Assembly: GCA_019637155.1 (NCBI GenBank)
Contig: JAHBWE010000018.1
Span: 158,493-222,492, forward strand
DNA from: Labilithrix sp.
GTDB lineage: Bacteria; Myxococcota_A; Polyangia; Polyangiales; Polyangiaceae
Direction: 5' to 3'
DNA: 64,000 nucleotides
The notes below the pieces were generated by a model. The model made no database searches, had not been told where the DNA came from, and saw only the letters and a list, made by a program, of their open reading frames with translations. This document shows, piece by piece, positions 32,101 to 40,154 of the stretch. Within the stretch, counting starts at the first letter, position 1; every line of letters begins with the position of its first letter. Both the position numbers and the translations under genes were made by a program.

Positions 32101-34692
32101 CGTGTTCTGGCCGAGGCGGCGGAGGAGCGTCGCGGCCTCGGTGTGGTCCTCGCGCTCGACCGCGTCGTCGATGAGGCGCTCGAGCGCCTCGCGATCGTCG
32201 CCGTCCTCGAGGAGCTTCAGCCACAGCTCGCGCGCGAGCTCCTTGTCGTCTTGCCGGCTCGCGCAGAGCGTCGCCGCCTCGCGCCGGATCGAGATGCGCT
32301 TGTTGCGATCGGTCAGGCGGTCGCCGCGCTTCGTGAGGAAGGCGACGAGCTTGTCGACGTTGCCGGCCTGGTTGTAGCGATCGACGAGCAGGTTCGCGTA
32401 GTCGTCGTTGAGCGGATCGAACTCGGTCGCCTCCTCGAGGCGGACGAGCGCCTCGTCGGGGCGGCTCGCGCGCGTGAGGTACTCCGCCGCGCGCGCGTAA
32501 CACGCGGCCTGCTGCTTGAGGTCGCCGGTGAGGAGGCCGCGCTGGTACGCCGCGTTCGCGGCCTTCTCCCAGCTCTCGGCGCCGGAGTAGAGGCGATCGG
32601 CCTCGTCCCAAAGCCGCCCGTCGCGGAGCGCGTCGGCGGCCTCGGCGTAGGAGTCGCCCGCCTTGATCGCTTCGCCGAGCTGCTCGCGGAGCTCGGCGAG
32701 GCGGCGGAGGAGCATCCCGCGCGGGACGGGATCGTCGATCCCGGACGCGCTCTCGGCGATGACGCTGGCGGCGAGGTCGTTGCGATCGCCGCGCTCGAAG
32801 AGCTTCGAGGCGGTGAGCACGGCGTGGTCGTCGTCGGGGACGAGGCGCGCGATGCGGCTCCACGCGTCGCCCGCCGCGACGAGATCGCGGCGCTTGTCCT
32901 CTTGCAGGCGCGCGAGGCGCTTCTCGAGGAAGACCTTCGTCTCGACGTCGCTCTCGATCGTCGCCTCTTGCTCGAGCACGTTCGCGAGCTCGTCCCAGCG
33001 CTGCGACTTCTCGAGGAGGCGCATCAGCGCGGTGCGCGCGCTCTCGTCCTTGCGGTCGAGGGTGAGGAGCTGGCGCCACGCCGAGATCGCGCCGTCGACG
33101 TCGCGGAGGTTGCCCTCGCAGAGCCCCGCGATCTCGCGGAGGCGCTCCTTGCGCGACTCCACCGTCTCGGGCGCGTTGGGCGTCGCGCGGATCGACGCGA
33201 GGAGCACGTCGCGGAGCTGGCCGTAGTCGCGCTTGCTGCGGAGGTAGTCCTCCGTCCACGAGAGCGCCTCGGGGTGCGCGGGATCGGCCTCGAGGATTTC
33301 CTTGTACTTCGCGAAGGCCTCGGGCTTCTTGCCCTTGCCGACGAGCATCTGCGCGGCGTCGAGGATGCCCTGCATCTTGTCGGGCGTGAGATCGCCGCCG
33401 CCGCGCCGGTGGATCGACTGCGAGCCGCGGCCGTAGCTGGTCTCCGGCTCGCGCTCCGACGCGGGCTCCGGCTCCATCATCGGGCTCGGGCGCGCCGAGG
33501 TCTTCGGCGGGGCCATGCTCGTGCGCTTCGCGGTCGCCGGTCCGACGCCGGTGTCCTCGAGGATCGAGCGGTCCTGCGTCTGCGAGGACAACATGCCGCC
33601 GCCGCCCGCCTTGTGGTGGGGCGCGAGCTCCGACGTCATCGAGCTCACGCCGGCGGAGGCGAGGGCGGAGCGGACGTCCTGCACCATCTCCCCGGCGGGG
33701 TTCGACGAGAGGTACGCGTTGCAGCGCTGCTGCATGTCCGGCGGCTGCCCCACCGCGCGCGCGTAGTGCAAGAGGAGCTGCATCGCGCGGTCGTTGCCGC
33801 CGTCGATGTCGAGCGCGGCGGCGGCGTAGGCGAGGCCGTGCTCGCCCTCGTAGGTCTCCGCGAGCGCGACGAGGAGCTCGGCGGCGTAGTTGCGCTCGTC
33901 GGCGGGGACCGCCTCGCCGGCCTGGATCCGGTCGAGGACGCTCGAGGCGTACTCCTGCTGGAGCGCGGGATCGGAGCTGTCGATCTCGCGCGCCATCGCG
34001 AGCGCGCGGGTGGCGCCCTGGAGGTCGCCGGCGAGCTTGCGCGTCGCGGCCTCGTCGCGGAGGAGGCCGACGCGGCGCTGCGGGTCCTGCTCGAGATCGA
34101 GCTCCGCGCCGTAGAGCGGGAGCGCGTCGGACCACTGCTGCAGCTGCTTGTACAGCTCGCGCGCGCTGTAGATCGCGAACGCGCTCGTGGGGTCGAACTC
34201 GATCGCCTTCTTGTAGCTCTCAATCGCCTTCTTCGGCTGGCTGAGCGGCGGCTCGGACCAGAGCTGCGCGAGCTGCTCGTAGAGCGTGGCGAGCTCGCTC
34301 CGGATCTCGGGCTGGTTCGCGGCGAGGGGCGTGAGCGCCTTCGCGCGCCGGTCGTAGAGCGCGACGAGGGCCTTGCTGTCGCCCTTGTTCCGATAGAGCT
34401 CGGCGAGGCGCTCGGCCGCCACCTGCGCGGTGGGGTCCTTCTCGAGCGCCATCATGAGGATGCGGGCGGCGCGGTGGACGTCGTGAAGCGTCGTCGACCA
34501 GACGTTCGCCGCCTCCGAGAGCCAGTGCGCGGCGTAGGCGCGGTCGCGCGTCTCCCCGCCGACGCGCTCGAGGAACATCGCGTAGCTCTTGGGGTCGGCC
34601 TCGCCCGATTCGTGGGCGTACGCGAGCGCCTCCTCGTCATGAGGATTCTCGACGAGCCGCTGCACGAGGCGGTCGATCTCGGCGCGATCCAT
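29185..34692 (-). CDS. Very large TPR-repeat protein (1,835 residues)
   Basis: Nearly all of residues 1-1400 is TPR/SEL-like helical repeat (ALYDRRAKALTPLAANQPEI, KKAIESYKKAIEFDPTSAFA, ALVRLEEATEFDPLNDDYAN and many more), which should form a long superhelical scaffold. The last 400 residues are disordered and Pro/Ser/Thr/Asp-rich. No signal peptide or membrane helix is visible, so it is probably cytoplasmic. ATG at 34692 is preferred; ATG at 34731 would add 13 residues. A DUF481 gene lies upstream with a 63-bp gap. The function is unknown; similar giants in myxobacteria have been linked to envelope or motility complexes, which is not shown here. Confidence 0.85.
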   Translation of the reverse strand: MDRAEIDRLVQRLVENPHDEEALAYAHESGEADPKSYAMFLERVGGETRDRAYAAHWLSEAANVWSTTLHDVHRAARILMMALEKDPTAQVAAERLAELYRNKGDSKALVALYDRRAKALTPLAANQPEIRSELATLYEQLAQLWSEPPLSQPKKAIESYKKAIEFDPTSAFAIYSARELYKQLQQWSDALPLYGAELDLEQDPQRRVGLLRDEAATRKLAGDLQGATRALAMAREIDSSDPALQQEYASSVLDRIQAGEAVPADERNYAAELLVALAETYEGEHGLAYAAAALDIDGGNDRAMQLLLHYARAVGQPPDMQQRCNAYLSSNPAGEMVQDVRSALASAGVSSMTSELAPHHKAGGGGMLSSQTQDRSILEDTGVGPATAKRTSMAPPKTSARPSPMMEPEPASEREPETSYGRGSQSIHRRGGGDLTPDKMQGILDAAQMLVGKGKKPEAFAKYKEILEADPAHPEALSWTEDYLRSKRDYGQLRDVLLASIRATPNAPETVESRKERLREIAGLCEGNLRDVDGAISAWRQLLTLDRKDESARTALMRLLEKSQRWDELANVLEQEATIESDVETKVFLEKRLARLQEDKRRDLVAAGDAWSRIARLVPDDDHAVLTASKLFERGDRNDLAASVIAESASGIDDPVPRGMLLRRLAELREQLGEAIKAGDSYAEAADALRDGRLWDEADRLYSGAESWEKAANAAYQRGLLTGDLKQQAACYARAAEYLTRASRPDEALVRLEEATEFDPLNDDYANLLVDRYNQAGNVDKLVAFLTKRGDRLTDRNKRISIRREAATLCASRQDDKELARELWLKLLEDGDDREALERLIDDAVEREDHTEAATLLRRLGQNTVDRAEKARVALREAELLADGVGDIDTAISRYEIILSDLDPTCRPALQAIADLQENRGALAEAADALERELKLVADVQERGQIAARLARLYEKLDDPRNAIRALDLVRKADLEDFDALTRLCELCEITEQWGRVAELLVERIEIEADEREVVGLTTKLAAILADKLDRGDEALGALTDLADQGEPSVRTAYIELGDRLGWKGIVASKLKEWWFDARHGVERTNALRGAFERFADVGRDADAVTVAIELVRTKGADKKLADHLEELSVKTGDHDALTVAHDVLTREVQGVERAHELVRQAEVRARAGTARQDAMAHGEQGMVFVPPADAEPLLERLAALAAKPADVIDLYERQITRSKAPPDRVRALGRAAQVASTRGQPERARGFFELGLSGAPSEETVAVLENAAHEGDKISGGDRLRRALCAALAAGGHGARDGGRTRANLLRRAATLAHRDLNDAEQAFTWLGDALVAHVDGLTLDMLEQLGLDTNDARRAENALTHALSEVFDGPLVRQLLARRAKIRREQLQEPVNAATDLKKLHDLSPTDQQVMDELAGLFMELNDYKSLVQLYEDQILRGKDMNARAELARKVARIWEEQLADAREAADAWRRVLRMRAGDAEATQGLERAKTNQLKKPEGDPAFVYAPPKLVSDQPVPPPSRAGAAPKSVSQPPPAPTSPSQPPKRPSASRVPVAAPAPPPVPSTSVPTIARGPSVPPPREETRTGETAATARPIVTGPRSASTPPTKGVSSMPPPLPPKAAAPVEDEIDAQFERLEFGDSPTSSSIEAVPPVPVPPVPHDDTAATQARPPKNANGNLGVRRPPGLSFTATHDEATESGQIVPATLSREPKRASRVPPSAPASEPTGATGVSTDRPAQPPAIDLLGDSEEVKTVAPGSSPNGPETIDGAPQTAPGGVEDNDDDFEDPTGAGMHLDLESTHPGSEDGIIIADDLAESMDDETGTSPTVPPFTRNG

Positions 34693-34755
34693 GGCCCTCG
34701 GCGAAGGTACCAGAATCGCCAGGGATCCCACAACTTGCGTCGCCCACGCTTCCGC

Positions 34756-35526
34756 TTATTGAAGCTTGATCGTCAAGGTGTTCTTGATCTCGAGGTCGTA
34801 CTTGAGGACGCCGGCCGGCGGGTCGTTGTCGAACCAGAGGCTCCCGCTGACGCGCGCGGACAGGATCTTCGTGATCGTGAACGAGACGTAGGTCTCGCTC
34901 AGGAGCCGGAAGTCCGAGAACTGGTTGAACCGCGGCTGGACGTAGGTGACGGAGCTGAGGTCGACGGTGGGGGTCGCGCGGAAGTCGACGCCGGCGTAGT
35001 TGCTCCAGCGGTGCCAGTAGTTGTTCTCGCCGAAGTAGGGTCCTGACGCGCTGATCCTCTCGTGCTCGAACAGGTAGGTCGTCCCGGCGAAGAGCTCGAG
35101 GTACTTCCAGTTCAGGTAGTTGAAGCGGAGGCCGGCGCCGTAGAGGTCGCGCACCGCCATGCGGCGGAACCGATCGTGCTGGACCTGCGCGAGCGCCTCG
35201 AGCGCGACGATCTCGGTCGCGCGATAGTTGTATCTTGCATGCGCCGTCCAGCGCGACACGGTCGTGACGCCGACCGCCTCGCCGTAGTCCGCCGACGCGC
35301 GCATGAAGGCGAGGTGGTCGCCGCCGGTGAGCCCGCCGAAGACGGCGCCCGAGAACGTGAGCGTTCGCGTGTTGCCGGTGCGCCCCGCGAGCCCGGCGTC
35401 GAACCACAGGAACTTCGGGTTCGCGCGGAGCGTGCTGCGGAGCGCCTCGGCGTTCACCTGCGCCCACGCCACGCGAGGCCACCCGACGGCGAGCAGACCA
35501 AAGAGCACAAGGACGAGCCTCTTCAT
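34756..35526 (-). CDS. DUF481 outer-membrane protein
   Basis: A 256-residue protein with a clear signal peptide (about 1-22, ending WPRVAWA) and a beta-rich body with the alternating pattern of a barrel (GLAGRTGNTRTLTFSG, YLFEHERISASG, DYEV-like strands). It fits the DUF481 family of outer-membrane proteins, which is widely found but poorly characterised. It is the middle gene of a minus-strand run between the lipoyl-domain protein and the giant TPR protein. Confidence 0.8.
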   Translation of the reverse strand: MKRLVLVLFGLLAVGWPRVAWAQVNAEALRSTLRANPKFLWFDAGLAGRTGNTRTLTFSGAVFGGLTGGDHLAFMRASADYGEAVGVTTVSRWTAHARYNYRATEIVALEALAQVQHDRFRRMAVRDLYGAGLRFNYLNWKYLELFAGTTYLFEHERISASGPYFGENNYWHRWSNYAGVDFRATPTVDLSSVTYVQPRFNQFSDFRLLSETYVSFTITKILSARVSGSLWFDNDPPAGVLKYDLEIKNTLTIKLQ

Positions 35527-35572
35527 CGTCCGCCACCTCTGTCACGCCCGCGCGTCGCAGAAAATGCGGAAG

Positions 35573-35947
35573 TCAGAGCGGGGCGCCGCAGCGGGGGCAG
35601 TCGTGGCGACCGGCGATGCGGAGCGCATCGCAAAAGCGGCAGCGTTGCTCGGCGCGGACCGGCGCGACCGGCGCGGCGCGGACCGGAGGCGGCGCTGCGA
35701 TGACGGGGGCGGTGCCGGTGGGGTCGAGCCGCGCGAGCGGAGCGCCGCGATCGAAGGTGGCGCCCTCGGCGACGAGGAGCTGGACGATCACGCCGTCGCT
35801 CGGGGCCTCGAGCTCGGCGGTCACCTTGTCGGTCTCGATCTCCGCGATCACGTCGCCGCCGCGAACGCGATCGCCGGGCTTGCACGACCAGCGGACGAGC
35901 ACGCCGGTCGGGATCGCCTCCGAGAGATCGGCGATGACGTCGCGCAC
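35573..35947 (-). CDS. Small lipoyl-domain protein with C-terminal zinc ribbon
   Basis: A 124-residue protein, GTG start. Residues about 3-75 are a lipoyl/biotinyl domain (IPTGVLVRWSCKPGDRV, EIETDKVTAELEAP) with Lys41 at the modification site in the ETDK context, like E2 subunits of 2-oxoacid dehydrogenases. No catalytic domain follows; instead the end is a C-x2-C...C-x2-C ribbon (CRFCDALRIAGRHDCPRC). The GTG overlaps the kinase stop by one base (TAGTG), so translation should be coupled. It may be a lipoylated carrier or a regulatory partner; its true role is unknown. Confidence 0.72.
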   Translation of the reverse strand: MRDVIADLSEAIPTGVLVRWSCKPGDRVRGGDVIAEIETDKVTAELEAPSDGVIVQLLVAEGATFDRGAPLARLDPTGTAPVIAAPPPVRAAPVAPVRAEQRCRFCDALRIAGRHDCPRCGAPL

Positions 35948-37485
35948 TACTCGAAGACGCCGTAGCTCGAGGCCGGCGCCGGGCTCGGGGCGGGGTGCGG
36001 CGCGGGGCTCGGGGTGTTCGTCGCCGGGGCGGAGGCGGGCGGTTGCTTCACGCGCGGCTTGTGCTTCGGCGGGGGCGGCGTCGACGCCGACGGCGCGGCG
36101 CTCGGCTTCGTCTCGACGAGGGCGGTCGGCGGAGGCAGCGGCTCCGGCGGTGGTGGCGGCGGCGGCGCGCTCTCGGTCGGCGACGCGCTCGCGCTCGCGG
36201 TGACGGCGGGCTCGGGCGCCGGCGGCGCGGGCTTGCGGCGGGCCATGCCGTAGTAGACGGCGACCGCCGCGCAGAGGATGACCATGACGCTGATCGTCGC
36301 GAGGACGCCGGGCGACGGGCCGCTCGAGCGCGACACCGGCGGCGGGGGGAGCGAGATCGGCGGCGGGCGGAGCGAGTCGGGGACGCGGATGCCGGCCGCG
36401 TTCGTGATCGACGCGCGGACGCCGCTCGTGAGGGCGCCCTGCGCCTCGAGCGCGGCGAGGAGCTCGCCGGCGAAGATGTCGGCGCTCGCCTGCCGGTCCT
36501 CCGGGAGCTTCGAGAGCGAACGCATCACGACGTCCTCGAGCTCCTTCGGGATGTTCGCGTCGGGCACCGCCTCGTTCGGGCGCTTCGGGACCGACTTGAT
36601 GTGACGCGCCATCACGACGACCGCGTCGGTGTCGGTGAAGGGCGGGCGGCCGGTGAGCATCTGGTAGAGGATGACGCCGAGCGAGTAGAGGTCCGTGCGC
36701 GCGTCGAGGGGCTTGCCCTGCGCTTGCTCGGGGCTCATGTAGCGCGGCGTTCCGAACACGGTGCCGGCCTGCGTCTCGACGACGTCGAGCGAGCTGTCGA
36801 CGCTCCCGCCGCGCACCATCTTCGCGATGCCGAAGTCGAGGACCTTCACGATCTCCTCGTGGCCGTCGCCGGCGGGAGAAGAGGCGGTCGCGCTCGTCAG
36901 CATGCGCGCGAAGAACAGGTTGTCGGGCTTGAGGTCGCGATGGATGATGCCCTTCGCGTGCGCCTCCGAGAGCGAGCGCAGCGTCTGGCGCGCGCAGTCG
37001 ACGGCGAGGGGGACGGGGATGCGGCCGAGGCGGGAGAGGCGCTGGCCGAGGCTCTCGCCCTCGAGGAGCTCCATCGCGAGGTAGAACTCGCCGCTCTCGG
37101 ACTGGCCGAAGTCGAAGACGGTGACGGTGTTGGGCGACGCGAGGAGGGAGTTCGCGCGCGCCTCGCGGAGGAAGCGCGCCTTCGCGGAGTCGTCCACCGC
37201 GCGGTCGCCGCGCAGGATCTTGATCGCGACCTCGCGGCCCATCGCGTGCTGCTTCGCGCGGTAGACGGTGCCCATCGAGCCCGAGCCCATGCGCGCGGTG
37301 ATCGTGTAGCGGCCCTCGAGCGTGCGCCCGACCATCGGGTCGTGCTCCGCCGCCGCGAGCTCCTTCGCGCGGACCAGGCTCTTGCCGTCGTTGGGGCAGA
37401 CCCCCGGCGCCTCGGTCTCGTTCCACGAGACCCGGCAGTGGGGACAGACGAGGGCTTTCGGGTCTGTCGGTGTGGTGGTCGACAC
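35947..37485 (-). CDS. Ser/Thr protein kinase with N-terminal zinc ribbon
   Basis: A 512-residue kinase. GTG at 37485 has GGAAG at proper spacing; GTG at 37530 would add 15 residues. The N-terminus has a short ribbon (CPHC...CPNDG, about 14-34). The kinase domain (about 58-330) shows GSGSMGTV, Lys89, HRDLKPDN (HRD at 182-184) and DFGIAKM. One membrane helix lies at about 375-395, followed by a Pro/Ala-rich tail of about 110 residues. It is coupled to the lipoyl-domain gene. Input signal and substrates are unknown. Confidence 0.9.
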   Translation of the reverse strand: MSTTTPTDPKALVCPHCRVSWNETEAPGVCPNDGKSLVRAKELAAAEHDPMVGRTLEGRYTITARMGSGSMGTVYRAKQHAMGREVAIKILRGDRAVDDSAKARFLREARANSLLASPNTVTVFDFGQSESGEFYLAMELLEGESLGQRLSRLGRIPVPLAVDCARQTLRSLSEAHAKGIIHRDLKPDNLFFARMLTSATASSPAGDGHEEIVKVLDFGIAKMVRGGSVDSSLDVVETQAGTVFGTPRYMSPEQAQGKPLDARTDLYSLGVILYQMLTGRPPFTDTDAVVVMARHIKSVPKRPNEAVPDANIPKELEDVVMRSLSKLPEDRQASADIFAGELLAALEAQGALTSGVRASITNAAGIRVPDSLRPPPISLPPPPVSRSSGPSPGVLATISVMVILCAAVAVYYGMARRKPAPPAPEPAVTASASASPTESAPPPPPPPEPLPPPTALVETKPSAAPSASTPPPPKHKPRVKQPPASAPATNTPSPAPHPAPSPAPASSYGVFE

Positions 37486-37569
37486 CGTGTCTTCCGTGCG
37501 GGAAGGGTGGGGCAGAGACACGGCCGTCACTCAACGCTACGCGAGCGGCTCCATCACGCAAGCGGCTTG

Positions 37570-38400
37570 TCACTTGAGCGGGAGCACGTTCCGGGGATCG
37601 CAGACGACGGTGACGGAGTCTGCGATCATCGGGGCGCCGGCAGGGACCTTGCCGAGGTCGACGCCGTCGCGGACGCGGCGCACCTCGAGGTGGAGGTGGA
37701 CGAAGCGCGGCGAGGCCGAGTCGCCCACGGTTCCGACGGTTTGGCCCTCCGGGACCGTCACGCCGGCCGAGATCCCGGGCGCGATCGTGTCGAGGTGGCC
37801 GAGGAGCATGAGGTAGTCGCGCAACCGCCCACCCTCACGCAGCGTGTGCCGCGTGAGCACCGTGGTGCCGAAGAGGGTGCCGGCGTAGAGCACCTCGGCG
37901 AGCCCCTCCTGGTGCTCGAGCGCGATCATCGCGACCGGCGTGCCCTTCACCTGGGGGAGATCGACCGCGCCGTGGCCGACGTGCGAGAGCGTCGGCGCGC
38001 GGCGCTGCTTCGCGTCGGGTTGATCGAGGTCGTAGCCCGACACCACGTAGTGGCCGCCGGCGACGCCGGGCGGGATCGGGTAGCGGTACGCGTCGTAGTC
38101 GGCGGGCCGCTCGGGCAAGCGCGGGATCTGGTCGTAGGTCGACCAGCGGCCGGAGCGCTCGCGATGGGTGTTCGTGCGCGACTCCGCGGCGGTGCCTTCG
38201 TCGAGGACGGTGAGATGGACGCACGCGTCGTTGTCCGGCGCGGTGCCGGGCGGGCAGGTGCCGGCGAGGAGGTCCGGCGTCGCCGCGCCCGGCGCCGGCG
38301 CGGGCGCGGCTCGCGGCTTCGCGGGGACGAGCGCCGACGACCGCGCGCCGAGGAGCACGAACGTCGCGATCGCACCGAACGTCCAGGCCCAGCGGCTCAT
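37570..38400 (-). CDS. M23-family peptidase-like exported protein
   Basis: A 276-residue exported protein with a hydrophobic N-terminal segment (about 5-22). The LytM/M23 metal motifs appear as GHGAVDL and HLHLEVRR, with LLGHLD between. This family cleaves peptidoglycan cross-bridges or acts as an activator of amidases when degenerate. The zinc ligands look present, but a complete motif set should be checked. It lies 84 bp upstream of the kinase gene and diverges from the HEAT-like gene. Confidence 0.75.
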   Translation of the reverse strand: MSRWAWTFGAIATFVLLGARSSALVPAKPRAAPAPAPGAATPDLLAGTCPPGTAPDNDACVHLTVLDEGTAAESRTNTHRERSGRWSTYDQIPRLPERPADYDAYRYPIPPGVAGGHYVVSGYDLDQPDAKQRRAPTLSHVGHGAVDLPQVKGTPVAMIALEHQEGLAEVLYAGTLFGTTVLTRHTLREGGRLRDYLMLLGHLDTIAPGISAGVTVPEGQTVGTVGDSASPRFVHLHLEVRRVRDGVDLGKVPAGAPMIADSVTVVCDPRNVLPLK

Positions 38401-38520
38401 GAACGACAGACTATCAAGCGTCCCCGACTATGCCCGCTCGTGTTCGCGGCAAAGGCGGAGGGCGCCGGGAACTTCCACGCGACGCCGCTCGGAGGGGCGG
38501 TCGTGCTAGAAGTGCGCGCG

Positions 38521-39225
38521 ATGGCTTCTGTCGAAGAGACGCTGACGGCATTGTTCGATGCGGAGCGCGCCGCGCGGGCGCATCACAGCGCGCTGCGCGG
38601 GGAGGGGGACACGAAGCTCGTGCCCGTGCTCGCGAAGGCGACGGCGGAGGCGCTGAAGCTCGAGGACGAGGCGGAGGCGACGATCCGGCTCATCCGCATC
38701 GCGCTCCTCCTCGGTGATCTCGAGGGCGACAAGGTCGTCGACCTCCTCATCGACATCCTCGGCGGGCCGTCGCCCGAGGCGCGCGTCGCGGCGGGCGAGG
38801 GGCTCGAGGGGCTCGCCTTCGATCGCTTCAAGGAGGTCGCCCTCGGCATCGAGCGCGCGCTCGAGCGCCTGCCGAAGGGCAGCGCGGCGCTCGGCGAGCT
38901 GCCGTTCCTCCTCGCGGAGGTCGGCGAGCCCGGCTGCGCGAAGCTGCTCGGCCGCTTCCTCCAGAACGAGGACGCGGAGGTCGTGGCCTCCGCGATCGAG
39001 GCCATGGCCGAGCTCGGCGATCCGGCTTCCATCCCGTTCCTCGCGAAGCTCGAGAAGGACGGCCGCCAGGTCCAGCTCGACGACGACGAAGGCGGCGAGC
39101 GCGTCTCCATCGCCGACCTCGCCCACGAGGCCAAGGAGATCCTCGAAGAAATGGCCGCCGAAATGTCCCCCGTCCCCCCGCGCAAACCCCCTCCGCCCCC
39201 GCCCCAAAAGAAGGGCCGCCGCTAA
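38521..39225 (+). CDS. HEAT-repeat-like helical protein
   Basis: A 234-residue protein built of paired helices, e.g. DKVVDLLIDILGGPSPEARV, GCAKLLGRFLQNEDAEVVAS, ASIPFLAKLEKDG. The pattern matches HEAT/PBS-lyase repeats used for protein interactions. The end is a proline-rich basic tail. No signal peptide, so cytoplasmic. It is divergent from the M23-like gene. Confidence 0.7.
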   Translation: MASVEETLTALFDAERAARAHHSALRGEGDTKLVPVLAKATAEALKLEDEAEATIRLIRIALLLGDLEGDKVVDLLIDILGGPSPEARVAAGEGLEGLAFDRFKEVALGIERALERLPKGSAALGELPFLLAEVGEPGCAKLLGRFLQNEDAEVVASAIEAMAELGDPASIPFLAKLEKDGRQVQLDDDEGGERVSIADLAHEAKEILEEMAAEMSPVPPRKPPPPPPQKKGRR

Positions 39226-39283
39226 AGAGGCCCTGCTTTGCAGCCCGGATCGGAACGCCCTTCCCACCCGCGTCGGCGAGCAG

Positions 39284-39310
39284 CGGGGTGCGGGGGGCAG
39301 AGCCCCCTGC
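39284..39310. repeat. Short GC-rich hairpin repeat before the methyltransferase-like gene
   Basis: GCGGGGGGC (39290-39298), loop AGA, GCCCCCTGC (39302-39310). The string GGGGTGnnGGGGGC-RGA-GCCCCC is shared with the hairpin in the repeat at 41484-41504. It stops 1 nt before the ATG at 39312. Confidence 0.5.
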
Positions 39311-39311
39311 G

Positions 39312-40136
39312 ATGAAACACGAGGAGACGGCGGTCTTCGAGACGCACGTCGTTCCGCGTTACCTCTCCTTCTTCGGGGAGCGCGTGCTCCACAAGATGGT
39401 CGCGGGCAAGGACGCGCGCGTCTGTCACGTGCGGTGCCGCACCGGCTACCCCGATCGCGAGCTCATCGAGAAGCTGCCGAACGCGCACGTGCACGGCGTC
39501 GATTCGTCGTCGCATGCGATCGAGCTCGCGCGCGCGAAGGCGCTCGCGCTCGTGGAGGGGAGGGCGGGGATCGCGTTCGATTACCGCGTCGGCGAGACGC
39601 TCCCGCTCCCGTTCCCCGCCGGCGTGTTCTCGCACGCGTTCACGCTCCACGCGCCGTCGGAGCGCGCGGCGCGGCGGGCCGTGGTCGAGGAGCTCGTGCG
39701 CCTCGTCGCGCCGCGCGGGCAGGTGCTCGTCGCGATGCCGCTCCGCGGCTCGTTCCTCGCGGTGCACGACCTCTTGCGCGAGTGCGCGCTGAAGCACGAG
39801 ATCGACGGGCTCTCCGCCGCGGTCGACGCCGCCGCCGCCGCGCGGCCGAGCGACGAGTCGCTCGCGCGGGAGCTCGAGGACGCCGGGCTCGACAAGGTCT
39901 CCGTCGACGTCCGCACGCGCACGCTGCGCTTCGAAGGCGGACGGCGCTTCTTCGAGGACCCCGTCACCCGGCTCGTCCTGCTGCCCGAGCTCCACGCCGA
40001 GCTCGGGCCCGCGGCCGATCCGATCGGGCCGCTCGATCCGTTCGTCTACGTGCGCGACGCGATCGACAAGTACTGGAGCGACGCGACGTTCGAGCTCGAC
40101 GTGAACGTCGGCGTCGCGGCGGGCCGGAAGCGCTGA
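39312..40136 (+). CDS. Methyltransferase-like protein with degenerate SAM motif
   Basis: A 274-residue protein with the order of a class I methyltransferase: the region where D/E-x-GxGxG is expected reads VCHVRCRTGYPDRE, followed by HGVDSSSHAIELAR (motif II), YRVGETLPLPFPAGVFSHAF and VLVAMPLRGSF. The first glycines of the SAM loop are replaced by Arg, so SAM binding may be weak or lost. The substrate is unknown. GTG at 39288 is an alternative start that would translate through the hairpin. It is convergent with the Cys-rich lipoprotein gene. Confidence 0.65.
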   Translation: MKHEETAVFETHVVPRYLSFFGERVLHKMVAGKDARVCHVRCRTGYPDRELIEKLPNAHVHGVDSSSHAIELARAKALALVEGRAGIAFDYRVGETLPLPFPAGVFSHAFTLHAPSERAARRAVVEELVRLVAPRGQVLVAMPLRGSFLAVHDLLRECALKHEIDGLSAAVDAAAAARPSDESLARELEDAGLDKVSVDVRTRTLRFEGGRRFFEDPVTRLVLLPELHAELGPAADPIGPLDPFVYVRDAIDKYWSDATFELDVNVGVAAGRKR

Positions 40137-40154
40137 AGGACGGGCCGACGGCGC

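Noticed and set aside
28394..34135. 1,900-codon alternative minus-strand frame overlapping the large TPR gene and the LD-carboxypeptidase gene
   Set aside because: It crosses the convergent boundary of two well-supported genes and is Arg-rich shadow sequence.
30484..35046. 1,500-codon plus-strand frame opposite the large TPR gene
   Set aside because: Antisense shadow with no recognisable domain.
35947..35975. Separate start far upstream for the lipoyl protein within the kinase gene
   Set aside because: The frame continues upstream without stop, but the conserved lipoyl domain begins right after the GTG at 35947, which overlaps the kinase stop.
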